Origin: Pseudomonas syringae
GTDB lineage: Bacteria > Pseudomonadota > Gammaproteobacteria > Pseudomonadales > Pseudomonadaceae
Length of the DNA stretch: 64,000 nucleotides
Direction of reading: 5' to 3'
Assembly: GCF_023278085.1 (NCBI RefSeq)
Contig: NZ_CP066265.1
Span: 643,501-707,500 of the forward strand
Shown: piece by piece, positions 1-7,149 of the stretch
How the letters are laid out: each line of letters begins with the position of its first letter
How positions within the stretch are numbered: position 1 is the stretch's first letter
Notes under the pieces: model-generated
Told to the model about the DNA's origin: nothing
The model's database searches: none
What the model saw: only the letters and a program-made list of their open reading frames with translations
Made by a program: the position numbers and the translations under genes

Positions 1-165
1 TATAACCCCGTCGCCCTGTACTTCAACAGCTTCAGCAGCATTCTGCATGCCGGCGTCGTTCCGGATACCCGTGATCTTGTGCTGTGCGTGCTGCTGGGGG
101 CCGCATCGCTTCTGATAGGGCTCGCCATGTTCAGAAAAGTGGATCGCGTGGTGGAGTACTTATGA
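1..165 (+). CDS. ABC-2 type polysaccharide export permease, C-terminal end (partial)
   Basis: Open from the first base in frame 1 and ending in TGA at 163-165, so only the last 54 residues are present. The visible part has a hydrophobic run (about residues 29-43, LVLCVLLGAASLLIG) followed by a short basic tail (MFRKVDRVVEYL). This matches the last membrane helix and cytoplasmic tail of Wzm/KpsM-like permeases. The stop overlaps the start of the next gene, an export-type ABC ATPase (ATGA at 162-165). The two therefore probably form one inner-membrane exporter of a polysaccharide or O-antigen-like polymer. The substrate cannot be read from this fragment. Confidence 0.75.
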   Translation, partial: YNPVALYFNSFSSILHAGVVPDTRDLVLCVLLGAASLLIGLAMFRKVDRVVEYL

Positions 166-866
166 GCAATGTCGTGATCAAGGCAGAACATCTCACCAAA
201 CAGTTCGTTCTTCGCCACAACAGAGGGGGCTTGAAGCAAAAGTTTCTGAGTCTGTTTGAGGCCCGGCACCGTGAGCGCATCGAGAATTTTACCGCTGTAA
301 GTGATGTTTCGTTCACCTTGTGCAAAGGGGAATCACTGGCGCTCGTGGGGCACAATGGTTCAGGTAAAAGCACGTTATTGCAACTGGTTTCGCGAATTCT
401 TATTCCTACCAGCGGGCGTTTGACAACGGTCGGTCGCGTAGCACCTCTTATCGAAATCGGTGTGGGTTTTCATCCTGAACTGACGGGTGAAGAAAATATT
501 TACCTGAATGCCAGCCTGTTCGGATTGAATAACAAGGAAATACGTTCTCGCTTTAACGAGATCGTTGATTTCTCGGGGTTGGGAAACTTCATTGATACGC
601 CGGTAAAAAACTATTCATCGGGCATGTACATGAGGCTTGGGTTTTCCGTGGCCGTCCATGTAGAGCCACAGACGTTACTGGCTGATGAGGTCCTTGCCGT
701 GGGTGATGAAGAGTTCAAGCGCAAGTGCCACGAGCGCATTCGGTGTATGCAAGAGGACGGAATGGCTTTGATTCTCGTGACTCACGAAGTCAAAGAGGGC
801 ATGGAGTTTTGCCAGCGATACCTGACGCTTGAGCGAGGTCAGATGATTGAACATGGTAGTTATTAG
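162..866 (+). CDS. ABC transporter ATPase for polysaccharide/polyol-phosphate export (Wzt/KpsT/TagH-like)
   Basis: 234 residues from the ATG that overlaps the permease stop; a longer in-frame start at 84 would lie inside the permease gene and is not credible. Walker A is GHNGSGKST (about residues 63-71), the ABC signature lies in YSSGMYMRLGF, and Walker B lies in LLADEVLAVGD. The ADEVLAVGDEEFKRKC segment is typical of ATPases that energise export of finished glycans or teichoic-acid-like polymers. It is the short form: there is no C-terminal carbohydrate-binding domain as in long Wzt proteins. It pairs with the permease upstream. The base composition is less GC-rich by eye than the later core genes, which is common at surface-polysaccharide loci. 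Confidence 0.9.
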   Translation: MSNVVIKAEHLTKQFVLRHNRGGLKQKFLSLFEARHRERIENFTAVSDVSFTLCKGESLALVGHNGSGKSTLLQLVSRILIPTSGRLTTVGRVAPLIEIGVGFHPELTGEENIYLNASLFGLNNKEIRSRFNEIVDFSGLGNFIDTPVKNYSSGMYMRLGFSVAVHVEPQTLLADEVLAVGDEEFKRKCHERIRCMQEDGMALILVTHEVKEGMEFCQRYLTLERGQMIEHGSY

Positions 867-922
867 TCGCGTCGGGTGTATAGCGTGAAGGCTGATTTTT
901 ACGCCAGGCGCCGGTTTCTAAT

Positions 923-1195
923 TCATGCTTCCCTCGAGCGTTCGTTCAGCAGATTAAGCAAGCGCTCCTGGCTCATCGAGGCTTGCTTCACATAACAGGA
1001 CATCAGCAGTTCCAGCGGGTGAATTCCGATTCTGGTTGCAAGCTGATCAAGTTTCTCAAGCGTCGGGCTCTTCAACCCGCGCTCGATTTCAGACAGGTAT
1101 GTCCGGCCACTGACGCCGACAAAATCCTCCTGCGTGAGGCCCTTTGCTTCGCGCGCCTCCTTTAACGCTGCTCCGACTGCTTTGCTCAGATCCAT
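923..1195 (-). CDS. XRE-family helix-turn-helix regulator
   Basis: About 90 residues from the ATG at 1195. An upstream ATG at 1219 overlaps the stop of the preceding gene (ATGATTAA), and neither start has a clear ribosome site, so the start is uncertain. A classical Cro/CI helix-turn-helix fills the first two thirds: ALKEAREAKGLTQEDF, then SGRTYLSEIERGLKSPTLEKLDQLA. The remaining 25 or so residues (LLMSCYVKQASMSQ...) have no recognised domain. It lies directly behind a second XRE gene on the same strand, so the two are probably co-transcribed from the promoter region around 1460-1520. Its target is unknown; self-regulation is likely for this family. Confidence 0.8.
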   Translation of the reverse strand: MDLSKAVGAALKEAREAKGLTQEDFVGVSGRTYLSEIERGLKSPTLEKLDQLATRIGIHPLELLMSCYVKQASMSQERLLNLLNERSREA

Positions 1196-1211
1196 TGCGC
1201 CACCACGGGGG

Positions 1212-1457
1212 TTAATCATGACTGGGCATAGCTTCAAGCTTGTTCAGCAACGCATACGCATCAGCCCCGAGCCCCCGACAGACATCCATGAACTCAATCA
1301 CATCGAGCCTGCGCTCGGCGTTCTCGGTTTTCGAAACAAAGGACTGCGGTCGCCCGAGCTTTGCGGCCAACTCTTTTTGCGTCATGCCGGCCGCATTGCG
1401 TGCCTCCAGCAGAAGATCAAGCAGCGCCTGGTAGCGATCGTTATGAATGGTTTTCAA
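1212..1457 (-). CDS. XRE-family helix-turn-helix regulator (HipB-like size)
   Basis: 81 residues. The open frame begins with TTG at 1457 because an in-frame TAA lies shortly upstream and no better ATG precedes the DNA-binding region. The helix-turn-helix spans LLLEARNAAGMTQKELA and LGRPQSFVSKTENAERRLD; the QSFVSK recognition helix is common in chromosomal XRE repressors. The last 15 residues carry no known domain. It is the first of two tandem XRE genes and is divergent from the small gene at 1579. A perfect 17-bp palindrome sits between them, as expected for an autoregulated repressor. No toxin partner is evident, so an antitoxin role is only a possibility. Confidence 0.75.
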   Translation of the reverse strand: MKTIHNDRYQALLDLLLEARNAAGMTQKELAAKLGRPQSFVSKTENAERRLDVIEFMDVCRGLGADAYALLNKLEAMPSHD

Positions 1458-1501
1458 GGAGGTGCGCCGTCTGAGAGATCCGGCTACTTAAATAAACCTG
1501 A

Positions 1502-1518
1502 TTTGGGATTATCCCAAA
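1502..1518. promoter_or_regulatory. 17-bp perfect palindrome, probable XRE operator
   Basis: TTTGGGATTATCCCAAA is an 8-bp inverted repeat around one central base. It lies between divergent starts at 1457 (minus) and 1579 (plus). On the minus strand it contains GATAAT, a good -10 hexamer, so binding here would block transcription of the XRE pair. The assignment as operator is inference. Confidence 0.6.
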
Positions 1519-1578
1519 ATAGGTTTCTCGTTTAAGATGCTTGCCTCAAGGATGTACGCACAGGCTCACGGAGGTCAC

Positions 1579-1950
1579 ATGAAAACCAGAAAGTCGCAGT
1601 TGCTCCGCCGTAGAAATCTCTATCTGGGCCTTTCGTATGAGCGAAGCCCATGCAGGCAATGTTTGGCCTTGCAGCGTCGACAAAATGTCGGCTCGTCTAT
1701 TCCGCAAACCGAAGCCCCGACCAAACTCCAAGTCGTCAGCGCGATGTACGCCTACCTCATGACCAGTTGGGAAGAATTGCCTGAACAGAACAAGCGTGCG
1801 CTTGGTTTTGATTCAGTCGTGGGCGGCGAAGAGGAGGAGGCCGCGCTGAATCGATTGGCGGGACTTTTTATGGAGTATGCAGATGTTTCGTTGCGCAGGG
1901 CGCTGGAAGCGCGGCGGAGGAGGTTGGGGCCGGTGGGATCGACAGCCTGA
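1579..1950 (+). CDS. Small protein of unknown function
   Basis: 123 residues from the ATG at 1579, which is preceded by a good ribosome site (GGAGG at about 1570); an earlier in-frame start at 1537 has none. The N-terminus is very basic (MKTRKSQLLRRRNLYLG) and contains a Cys-Arg-Gln-Cys pair (CRQC) about 25 residues in. The middle, from VVSAMYAYLMTSWEELPEQNKRALG, looks helical, and the C-terminus is acidic then basic (GGEEEEAALNRLAG ... LEARRRRLG). I recognise no family. It is divergent from the XRE pair across the palindrome, so it may be controlled by one of those regulators. A nucleic-acid-binding role would fit the basic ends but is not shown. Confidence 0.5.
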   Translation: MKTRKSQLLRRRNLYLGLSYERSPCRQCLALQRRQNVGSSIPQTEAPTKLQVVSAMYAYLMTSWEELPEQNKRALGFDSVVGGEEEEAALNRLAGLFMEYADVSLRRALEARRRRLGPVGSTA

Positions 1951-1986
1951 TGATTTTTCTGAATCAGTTAAAAGAGGAGACCAGTC

Positions 1987-2160
1987 ATGGACAATGAAAT
2001 GAAGCAGTCTCAGAAGGACTTACTGGATTTAGTACGCAGACCTTGCCGCGCATGGCCAGCCAGATCCATGAAGCGCTTTGGATTAAGCTGGGAGCATTGG
2101 TTGTGTCAGTGCACCCTGATCAGGATCAGGATCAGCAACTGCGTTGCGACCGCCCATTAA
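1987..2160 (+). pseudogene. Possible decayed small gene (frame change)
   Basis: An ATG at 1987 with ribosome site GAGGAGA opens a 57-residue frame (MDNEMKQSQKDLLDLV...) that ends in TAA at 2158-2160. From about 2035 the better-looking protein is in another frame, reading TLPRMASQIHEALWIKL then ALVVSVHPDQDQDQQ. This suggests a one-base indel near 2035 joined two halves of one small cytoplasmic protein. The stretch also contains three tandem GATCAG units (about 2117-2136). No family is recognised, and a short intact peptide cannot be excluded. Confidence 0.3.
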
Positions 2161-2231
2161 AAAACCGGGTTGTGGTTAGCTTTTTATCAGTTCATCGTAG
2201 CTTACACATAATCCAGGCGAGGACACGCGGC

Positions 2232-3344
2232 GTGCCGATCAAGACGGACGTTTGGACTGTCGGCATCATGCCGACCAGATTGTTGCAAAGCAAGCTCGCA
2301 ACCGAGCAGTTGCTAGAAGACATGATCGTAAATGCACCTAGCATCCTATCGGATGAATGGATGCTTATAGGGAGACAAGAAAGCACTGGCATGGGCGGGC
2401 GAATCGATTTGCTAGCCATAGCACCTGACGGTGCGCTAGTGCTGATTGAACTCAAGCGTGACCGCACCGCCCGGGAAGTGGTTGCCCAAGCACTTGACTA
2501 CGCAGTTTGGGTTGAAAGCCTTCGCGGTGATGAGATTGGCGCTATTTACAAGCGATTTCGACCTGGTTGTACCTTGGACGACGACTTTCGTGAGCGCTTC
2601 GGCCGCGCTTTGGACGATGAGGAGTTGAACAAAAGCCATCAGCTCATAATTGTTGCGACTGAATTGGATGCCAGCAGTGAGCGCATCGTTGCATACCTCA
2701 GTGAGCGGGATATCCCAATCAATGTTCTGTGTTTTCAGGTTTTTCAATCAGGTGGTCAGCAACTACTGAGCCGTTCTTGGTTGCTCGACCCTGTCCAGAC
2801 TCAGGTCAATGCGGTGTCGGCGGGTGGGGGGCACAATGAACCTTGGAATGGCGAATTCTATTGTTCGTTCGGAGATTCCACTTCCCGCTCTTGGGAGGAT
2901 GCTGTTGAGTTTGGCTTCATCTCCGGCGGCGGAGGTGCCTGGTACAGTCGAACCCTTCAATTGCTTTCACCAGGGGATCGAGTTTGGGTAAATATTCCCC
3001 AGCAAGGCTACGTCGGTGTCGGTCGCGTTCTTGGATCGTCCGCACCTGCGGCGGACTTCACTGTCATGCATAACGGAGTTGAGGTACCGGTGCTTGAAGT
3101 CGCTACCCGCGCAAACTATCACGCCGAGTTTGTCGACGATCCTGAACGCTGTGATCACTTTGTATCAATCGAATGGCTTCAAACGGTGTCGATAACTCAA
3201 GCGGTACGGGAGGTTGGAATGTTCGGAAACCAGAACACAATTTGCCGTCCCACCACACCAAAATGGCGGTGGACGATCGAACGGCTGAAGCATCGCTTCC
3301 CTCGTTATGATGATATTGACTCGGAAAAAGCGACAGTTGGGTAG
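2232..3344 (+). CDS. PD-(D/E)XK nuclease, NucS/DUF91-like, with a possible EVE/PUA-like C-terminal domain
   Basis: 370 residues from GTG at 2232, with an AGGCGAGGA ribosome site 9-10 bases upstream; the resulting VPIKTDVWTVG opening resembles other DUF91 proteins. The first 110 residues contain the nuclease core: LEDMIVNAPSILSDEWMLIG, then GGRIDLLAIAPDG and LVLIELK, giving the D...E-x-K metal site. The region of about residues 220-370 is separate: WNGEFYCSFGD, SPGDRVWVNIP and GYVGVGRVLG recall EVE/PUA-like readers of modified nucleic acid, followed by a basic C-terminus. The role is probably cleavage or sensing of DNA, perhaps in defence. The context is accessory: XRE regulators before it and an integrase remnant after it. 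Domain identity at the C-terminus is an inference from short motifs. Confidence 0.75.
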   Translation: MPIKTDVWTVGIMPTRLLQSKLATEQLLEDMIVNAPSILSDEWMLIGRQESTGMGGRIDLLAIAPDGALVLIELKRDRTAREVVAQALDYAVWVESLRGDEIGAIYKRFRPGCTLDDDFRERFGRALDDEELNKSHQLIIVATELDASSERIVAYLSERDIPINVLCFQVFQSGGQQLLSRSWLLDPVQTQVNAVSAGGGHNEPWNGEFYCSFGDSTSRSWEDAVEFGFISGGGGAWYSRTLQLLSPGDRVWVNIPQQGYVGVGRVLGSSAPAADFTVMHNGVEVPVLEVATRANYHAEFVDDPERCDHFVSIEWLQTVSITQAVREVGMFGNQNTICRPTTPKWRWTIERLKHRFPRYDDIDSEKATVG

Positions 3345-3439
3345 TTGTAATTAGTGGCCCGGTAACTCGTTTTGCGGGCAATGTAGTCGTGAATGGCCCA
3401 GCCAGCCCGCTTTAAATTCCCTCTACCTCAATCCCATGC

Positions 3440-3721
3440 TCAGCCGGCCATTCCGTGCGCTATGCATAATCGGGCATGGCGCTCGAGCCGTAGCCAGAAC
3501 TCTGGGATGTGGTGCGGTTCGTGCAGATGGATCATTTCGTGGACCACGACGTATTCGGCGATGCGCTTGGGCAACAGGATGCTTTTCCAGCGCAGATACA
3601 GAATTTTACCTTTGAAGCATGAGCCCCAGCGATAGCCAAGATCCTCCACCCGTCCCCTGTTGGGGGAAACGTCCATACGTCTTTGGTACTCCTCTGCCCA
3701 TGGCAAGCCAGTTACCGGCAT
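3440..3721 (-). pseudogene. DUF45/YgjP-like zinc metallopeptidase, C-terminal fragment after a frameshift
   Basis: This 93-codon frame holds the C-terminal half of a YgjP/WLM-type metallopeptidase. Key segments are RVEDLGYRWGSC, LRWKSILLP and the zinc motif VVHEMIHLHEPHH (HExxH plus downstream His), then PEFWLRLERHA. The N-terminal half of the same protein lies in a different frame just upstream on this strand (about 3690-3935), reading YLGRSCRLKLVDE ... EHFIRWYSLHAGNWLA. Joining HAGNWLA to WAEEYQRRMDV would restore the family pattern, so a single indel near 3690 has split it. Such DUF45 peptidases are often found near restriction-modification genes; none is visible here. Likely non-functional unless the fragment is translated alone. 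Confidence 0.7.
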
Positions 3722-4289
3722 GCAGGCTGTACCAGCGAATAAAGTGCTCCCTTGCCTCTGGCAACTGGCTGCGTGGCAGCAAAAAGCGTTCCCCCGTCAG
3801 TTTCAAGGGCGCGTCCTGCTCGTCGACCAGCTTGAGCCTGCAACTGCGGCCGAGGTAAAGGAAGCCTTCACCATCCACATATTCCTTGGTAGGCACGGCA
3901 CGCAGCAGGCGTTCCTCCTCGGCCGCCCCTTGCGTCAGTTCTCGGCGCTCAGCTTCCCGTTGAGCGGCTTGTTCAGCTTGTCGTTTTGCGAGTGGGTCAA
4001 TGCCTTTGAGAATCTGGGCTTTGTTTTCATAGGCGGCAGCGCGGGCCTTTTTTAGATCGAGATGCGGGTAGCCACCCAATCCCATCTCTCGTTGTTTGCC
4101 GTGTAGCTTAAACCGCAGCACCCAGTTATTTCGCCCCGTAGCTTTGACGATAAGGCGCAGCCCATTACCGTCTTCGTAGGTGCTTGGCTCGTTTACATTT
4201 TCGACATGCTTTGCGGTCAGCTGCCCATCTTTTCGGCCCTCTGATCCCCCACTTGACTGTGGAAGACGATGGATCAAAACGGAAGTCAC
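3606..4289 (-). pseudogene. Truncated P4-type integrase arm domain fused to N-terminal half of a DUF45 peptidase
   Basis: One open frame of 227 codons contains parts of two unrelated genes. Residues of about 24-115 are the arm-DNA-binding domain (DUF4102) of a P4-like tyrosine integrase: TYEDGNGLRLIVKATG, WVLRFKLHGKQREMGLGGYP and KARAAAYENKAQILKGIDP. The core-binding and catalytic (R-H-R-Y) domains are absent. From about residue 125 the frame becomes the N-terminal part of a YgjP-like metallopeptidase (EYVDGEGFLYLGRSCRLKLVDE), which runs out of frame near 3690. The simplest explanation is a deletion that fused the integrase start to the peptidase gene when an island decayed. No adjacent tRNA or direct-repeat attachment site was found. 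Confidence 0.75.
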
Positions 4290-4604
4290 AGGAAAAAAAT
4301 AGGCTGAAACCCCTGATCTAGCAAGGCTCTCGCGGATTTTGGTAGATGAGAATAGCTTTCAAAAAGACATTAAAAAGCCGGCTTGTGGCCGGCTTCTCGT
4401 AGGCGATTCCTATCTATTTTTGATAAACCGCAATCGCCTTCAACAGATGCGCCCCTAAAGAAGCGCGAATAGATAACAGAGCAATCGGATCAAATGCCCC
4501 ATTCCAGCCCCCGCCGCTCAACGGCGCCGGGCGCTTCGGATGCCGCACAGGATACTAAACCTCTTCGCCAATGCCCAGCCTAAATCCCCTGCACACAAAG
4601 CCCC
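4290..4604. other. Intergenic stretch between island remnant and repressor gene
   Basis: About 315 bases without a convincing gene. It holds one intrinsic-terminator-like hairpin (separate entry). I see no tRNA, attachment repeat or strong promoter here. Confidence 0.5.
4371..4395 (-). terminator. Intrinsic terminator (minus strand)
   Basis: On the minus strand AAGCCGGC and GCCGGCTT form an 8-bp stem with loop CACAA, followed by a T run. It lies about 210 bases beyond the stop of the S24 repressor gene and is the first terminator reached by its transcript. Confidence 0.75.
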
Positions 4605-5336
4605 TCACAACAGCAACATCGCATTACGCCGGCTGTTCAGTGTCGACCACCAAAATATCCAGCCGAGCACCCGGATTTTCTCTCGGTCGATATCTTCTGC
4701 ACTGAATACTTCGTCCGGGTACTCGGCGTCGTTGTGGCTGCGCAGGCGCAGGCCGCCGTTGGGGAGGCGGTAGAGGTAGCGGACGCGCAGGATGCCGCCG
4801 TGTTCGAGGGCGTAGATTTCGCCGTCGATGATTTGCGTCAGTTCACGGTCGACGCCGAGGATGGAGCCGTCCTGGATCTTGTCGGCCATGCTGTTGCCGA
4901 CCATGGCGACGCACATGCAGTTTTTCGGGTCGATGCCCATGGTTTGCAGGACTTGCAGAGGCAAGCGGATTTTCTGTCCGGGGGCTTCGGCCAAGACGGT
5001 TTTGCCGACGCCGTGGGGCGATTCGACCTCTGTGAAGATCTGAACTTCCACGTCTCCGCGCAGGACGTTTCTGCTTTGCTGGATAACCATTCGGGTATCG
5101 CCGCCGGTGTTTTCATTGGCGGGTTCATTGGGGTGTTTGGGGCCCTCGCCGGTGCGCAGCCAGCGGGCGTTAACGGTTAATAATTCAGCCACCTCGTCAA
5201 TGCGGGCCATGGGCACGCCGCGTTTGAACCAGTTGTTGACGTGTTGCGGCGTGATTTTGCGGTTGGCGGCAAAATCAGTCGCGGTGAGGTGGCACTCCCG
5301 AAGGAGGATGCGGAGTCGATCGCCTGATGTATTCAT
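4605..5336 (-). CDS. LexA/CI-like S24-family repressor with the catalytic lysine replaced
   Basis: 243 residues. The N-terminal helix-turn-helix (about residues 7-60: ATDFAANRKITPQHVNNWFKRG) resembles phage CI/Cro-type repressors, including the WLRTGEG linker. The C-terminal half is an S24 peptidase-like domain: MVGNSMADKIQDGS with Ser149 in the usual nucleophile position, then DGEIYALEHGGILRVRYL. Where LexA, CI and PrtR have the general-base lysine (V-K-R/K), this protein has Arg186, so self-cleavage is probably impaired. It may then act as a non-SOS repressor or dimerisation-only variant. It stands alone, without phage genes beside it, and its upstream region carries repeated GCGTTTA half-sites. 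The last residues (SRRNAMLLL) overlap nothing known. Confidence 0.85.
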   Translation of the reverse strand: MNTSGDRLRILLRECHLTATDFAANRKITPQHVNNWFKRGVPMARIDEVAELLTVNARWLRTGEGPKHPNEPANENTGGDTRMVIQQSRNVLRGDVEVQIFTEVESPHGVGKTVLAEAPGQKIRLPLQVLQTMGIDPKNCMCVAMVGNSMADKIQDGSILGVDRELTQIIDGEIYALEHGGILRVRYLYRLPNGGLRLRSHNDAEYPDEVFSAEDIDREKIRVLGWIFWWSTLNSRRNAMLLL

Positions 5337-5363
5337 GGGGCGAAGTCTACGGGCGTCGCCTGG

Positions 5364-5378
5364 GCGTTTAAATGAACG
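5364..5378. promoter_or_regulatory. Candidate operator half-sites upstream of the S24 repressor
   Basis: GCGTTTAAATGAACG sits about 30-40 bases upstream of the repressor start. It begins with the GCGTTTA half-site that recurs at 5494-5500, and CGTT/AACG form a short dyad. Its position fits an autoregulatory operator; binding is inferred. Confidence 0.45.
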
Positions 5379-5478
5379 AGGTGTTGAGGTCGACGTTATC
5401 CCAAGGGGGTGACGGCTACCCGGACTACGGACGGAATGAATGTCGTGTAGGTCAGTTCCGTAATAGCGATTTTTTGAT

Positions 5479-5500
5479 TAAACGCGGCATCAGGCGTTTA
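5479..5500. promoter_or_regulatory. Perfect inverted repeat TAAACGC-N8-GCGTTTA, candidate repressor operator
   Basis: Two perfect 7-base half-sites are separated by 8 bases, the geometry expected for a dimeric CI-like repressor. A related GCGTTTT with nearby AAAC occurs at 5554-5565, and another copy of the half-site lies next to the repressor start. The rest of the 5337-5698 gap shows no gene. Confidence 0.5.
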
Positions 5501-5649
5501 CCCCGGCTATACGGGCATTAACGGACTGTTTATTGAATGGTTAAAAGTCGAGTGCGTTTTTAAACAAGCGATTGGTAAATAAATGTTACGGGAATATTTC
5601 AGAATCGGCTTCGAGCGGGGGGAGAGGGAGCTGATAGCGGGGAGGGAGC

Positions 5650-5687
5650 GTGTTTCAGGGGGCTTGCCTGCAAGCACCCTGAAACAC
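5650..5687 (-). terminator. Long hairpin downstream of ppa
   Basis: GTGTTTCAGGG and CCCTGAAACAC form a perfect 11-bp stem; the loop itself contains GCTTG/CAAGC. It lies just beyond the ppa stop (minus strand). There is no clear T run after it, so it may be an mRNA-end hairpin rather than a classical intrinsic terminator. Confidence 0.55.
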
Positions 5688-5698
5688 TGGATCGGTGA

Positions 5699-6226
5699 TC
5701 AGCCTTTGAACGCTTCAACCGATTTCATGATCTCGGCGCGGGCAGCGTCAGCATTGCCCCAACCTTCGATCTTCACCCATTTGCCTTTTTCGAGATCCTT
5801 GTAGTTCTCGAAGAAGTGCTTGATCTGCTCAAGCAGCAGCGGTGGCAGGTCGGTGTACTCTTTCACGTCGACGTACAGCTGGGACAGCTTGTCGTGCGGT
5901 ACTGCGATGACTTTGGCATCGCCGCCGCCATCGTCAGTCATGTGCAGGATGCCGACCGGGCGTGCGCGGATGACCGAGCCTGGGGTAACCGGGTAAGGGG
6001 TCACTACCAGCACATCCAGCGGGTCGCCGTCGTCAGCCAGGGTGTTGGGGATGAAACCGTAGTTGGCCGGGTAGAACATCGGGGTGGCCATGAAACGGTC
6101 AACGAACAGGCAATCGGTGTCTTTGTCGATTTCGTATTTGATCGGCGCGTGGTTGGCCGGGATTTCGATCGCGACGTAGATGTCGTTCGGCAGGTCTTTA
6201 CCTGCCGGAATCTTGCTGTAGCTCAT
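5699..6226 (-). CDS. ppa: Inorganic pyrophosphatase (family I)
   Basis: 175 residues, the usual length for bacterial family I enzymes. It hydrolyses pyrophosphate to two phosphates in the cytosol, pulling biosynthetic reactions forward. The metal-binding signature is present as [10 protein letters not shown] (about residues 66-75). Other active-site segments include [18 protein letters not shown] and the later KEYTDLPP and GKWVKIEGW. The start [13 protein letters not shown] agrees with family members. It is monocistronic by spacing, with a long hairpin after the stop. A housekeeping gene with nothing unusual. Confidence 0.97.
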   Translation of the reverse strand: MSYSKIPAGKDLPNDIYVAIEIPANHAPIKYEIDKDTDCLFVDRFMATPMFYPANYGFIPNTLADDGDPLDVLVVTPYPVTPGSVIRARPVGILHMTDDGGGDAKVIAVPHDKLSQLYVDVKEYTDLPPLLLEQIKHFFENYKDLEKGKWVKIEGWGNADAARAEIMKSVEAFKG

Positions 6227-6336
6227 TGGGCATTGCCCCCCTGGTTGAACAGACAGATTGTGGCGCGAACCGCCGTAAAGTGGTCCGGATTATAGGCATA
6301 TTCTGTTTTGGTTGCTACGCATGGCCTCGGCAGCGG

Positions 6337-7146
6337 TCAGGTGTCCCGGTAAGCCGGGGCGTGTTGCCGTAATGCATTCAGCCGCGCCAGGGTGTCCTGA
6401 CGGTAGAATCCTTTGAGCTGTTTGTAGACTGCCGGGTAGTTGTCGTACAGCAGGTCGGGCGCGCTAAAGAAATACTCGCTGGTGACGGCGAAGAACTCGG
6501 CAGGGTCCTGTGCGGCGTAGGGGTCGATAGCGGTTTCGGACTCCGGGTCTTGATCCAGTTGCCGATTGAGGTCATCGAATGCGCTCTGCATGACATTGGC
6601 CCATTCAGTCACCCGCATATCGCTGTGCAGCGGCGGCAGGCCGTTGGCGTCGCCGTTGAGCATGTCGAGTTTGTGCGCCAGCTCGTGGATCACCAGGTTG
6701 TAGCCGTCCCAGTCGCCGCTGCTCAACACACCGGGCCAGGCCAGAATCACCGGCCCTTGCAGCCAGGCCTCGCCACTGTGTTCGCCGTCCCACTCGTGTT
6801 CGACGCCGCTGGCGTCGCGATGGCGTTGCGGGCTGACGAAATCGTCCGGGTACAGCACGATTTCATGAAAGCCCTGATACCAGTTCAGGTCGCCCAGGCT
6901 CAGTAACGGCAGTTGTGCCTGGGCCGCAAGAAACAGGCGCTGCTCGTCATCCAGCTCGACGCCCGGCAGCGCGCTGAGGTATTTATCGTTCAGAAACAGC
7001 ACACAGGCATCACGCAGTCGGGCGTCCTGCCCGGCGCTCAGCCCGTCGAGGATGGGCAAGCGCTTGCGTACGTTCTGCCACAGTTCGGCAGCAACCGGAT
7101 GCCTGGCGAGGGTTCGTCGCCTGCGCCAATTGCTGAGTGACCACAT
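6337..7146 (-). CDS. mtfA: MtfA-like zinc-dependent peptidase (M90 family)
   Basis: 269 residues, matching the MtfA/M90 family. The zinc-binding HExxH is in NLVIHELAHKLDMLNG, and the third-ligand region is DPAEFFAVTSEYFF. The N-terminus (WSLSNWRRRRTLARHP) and YQGFHEIVLYPDDF are typical. In E. coli, MtfA binds the glucose repressor Mlc and has peptidase activity, acting in the cytosol; whether it does so in Pseudomonas is not evident from sequence. Its start is 3 bases from the stop of the DedA gene upstream, so the two are probably one transcript. Confidence 0.92.
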   Translation of the reverse strand: MWSLSNWRRRRTLARHPVAAELWQNVRKRLPILDGLSAGQDARLRDACVLFLNDKYLSALPGVELDDEQRLFLAAQAQLPLLSLGDLNWYQGFHEIVLYPDDFVSPQRHRDASGVEHEWDGEHSGEAWLQGPVILAWPGVLSSGDWDGYNLVIHELAHKLDMLNGDANGLPPLHSDMRVTEWANVMQSAFDDLNRQLDQDPESETAIDPYAAQDPAEFFAVTSEYFFSAPDLLYDNYPAVYKQLKGFYRQDTLARLNALRQHAPAYRDT

Positions 7147-7149
7147 GGC

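Noticed and set aside
4290..4604. tRNA or attachment site next to the integrase remnant
   Set aside because: No cloverleaf or direct repeat was found; only a terminator hairpin is supported.
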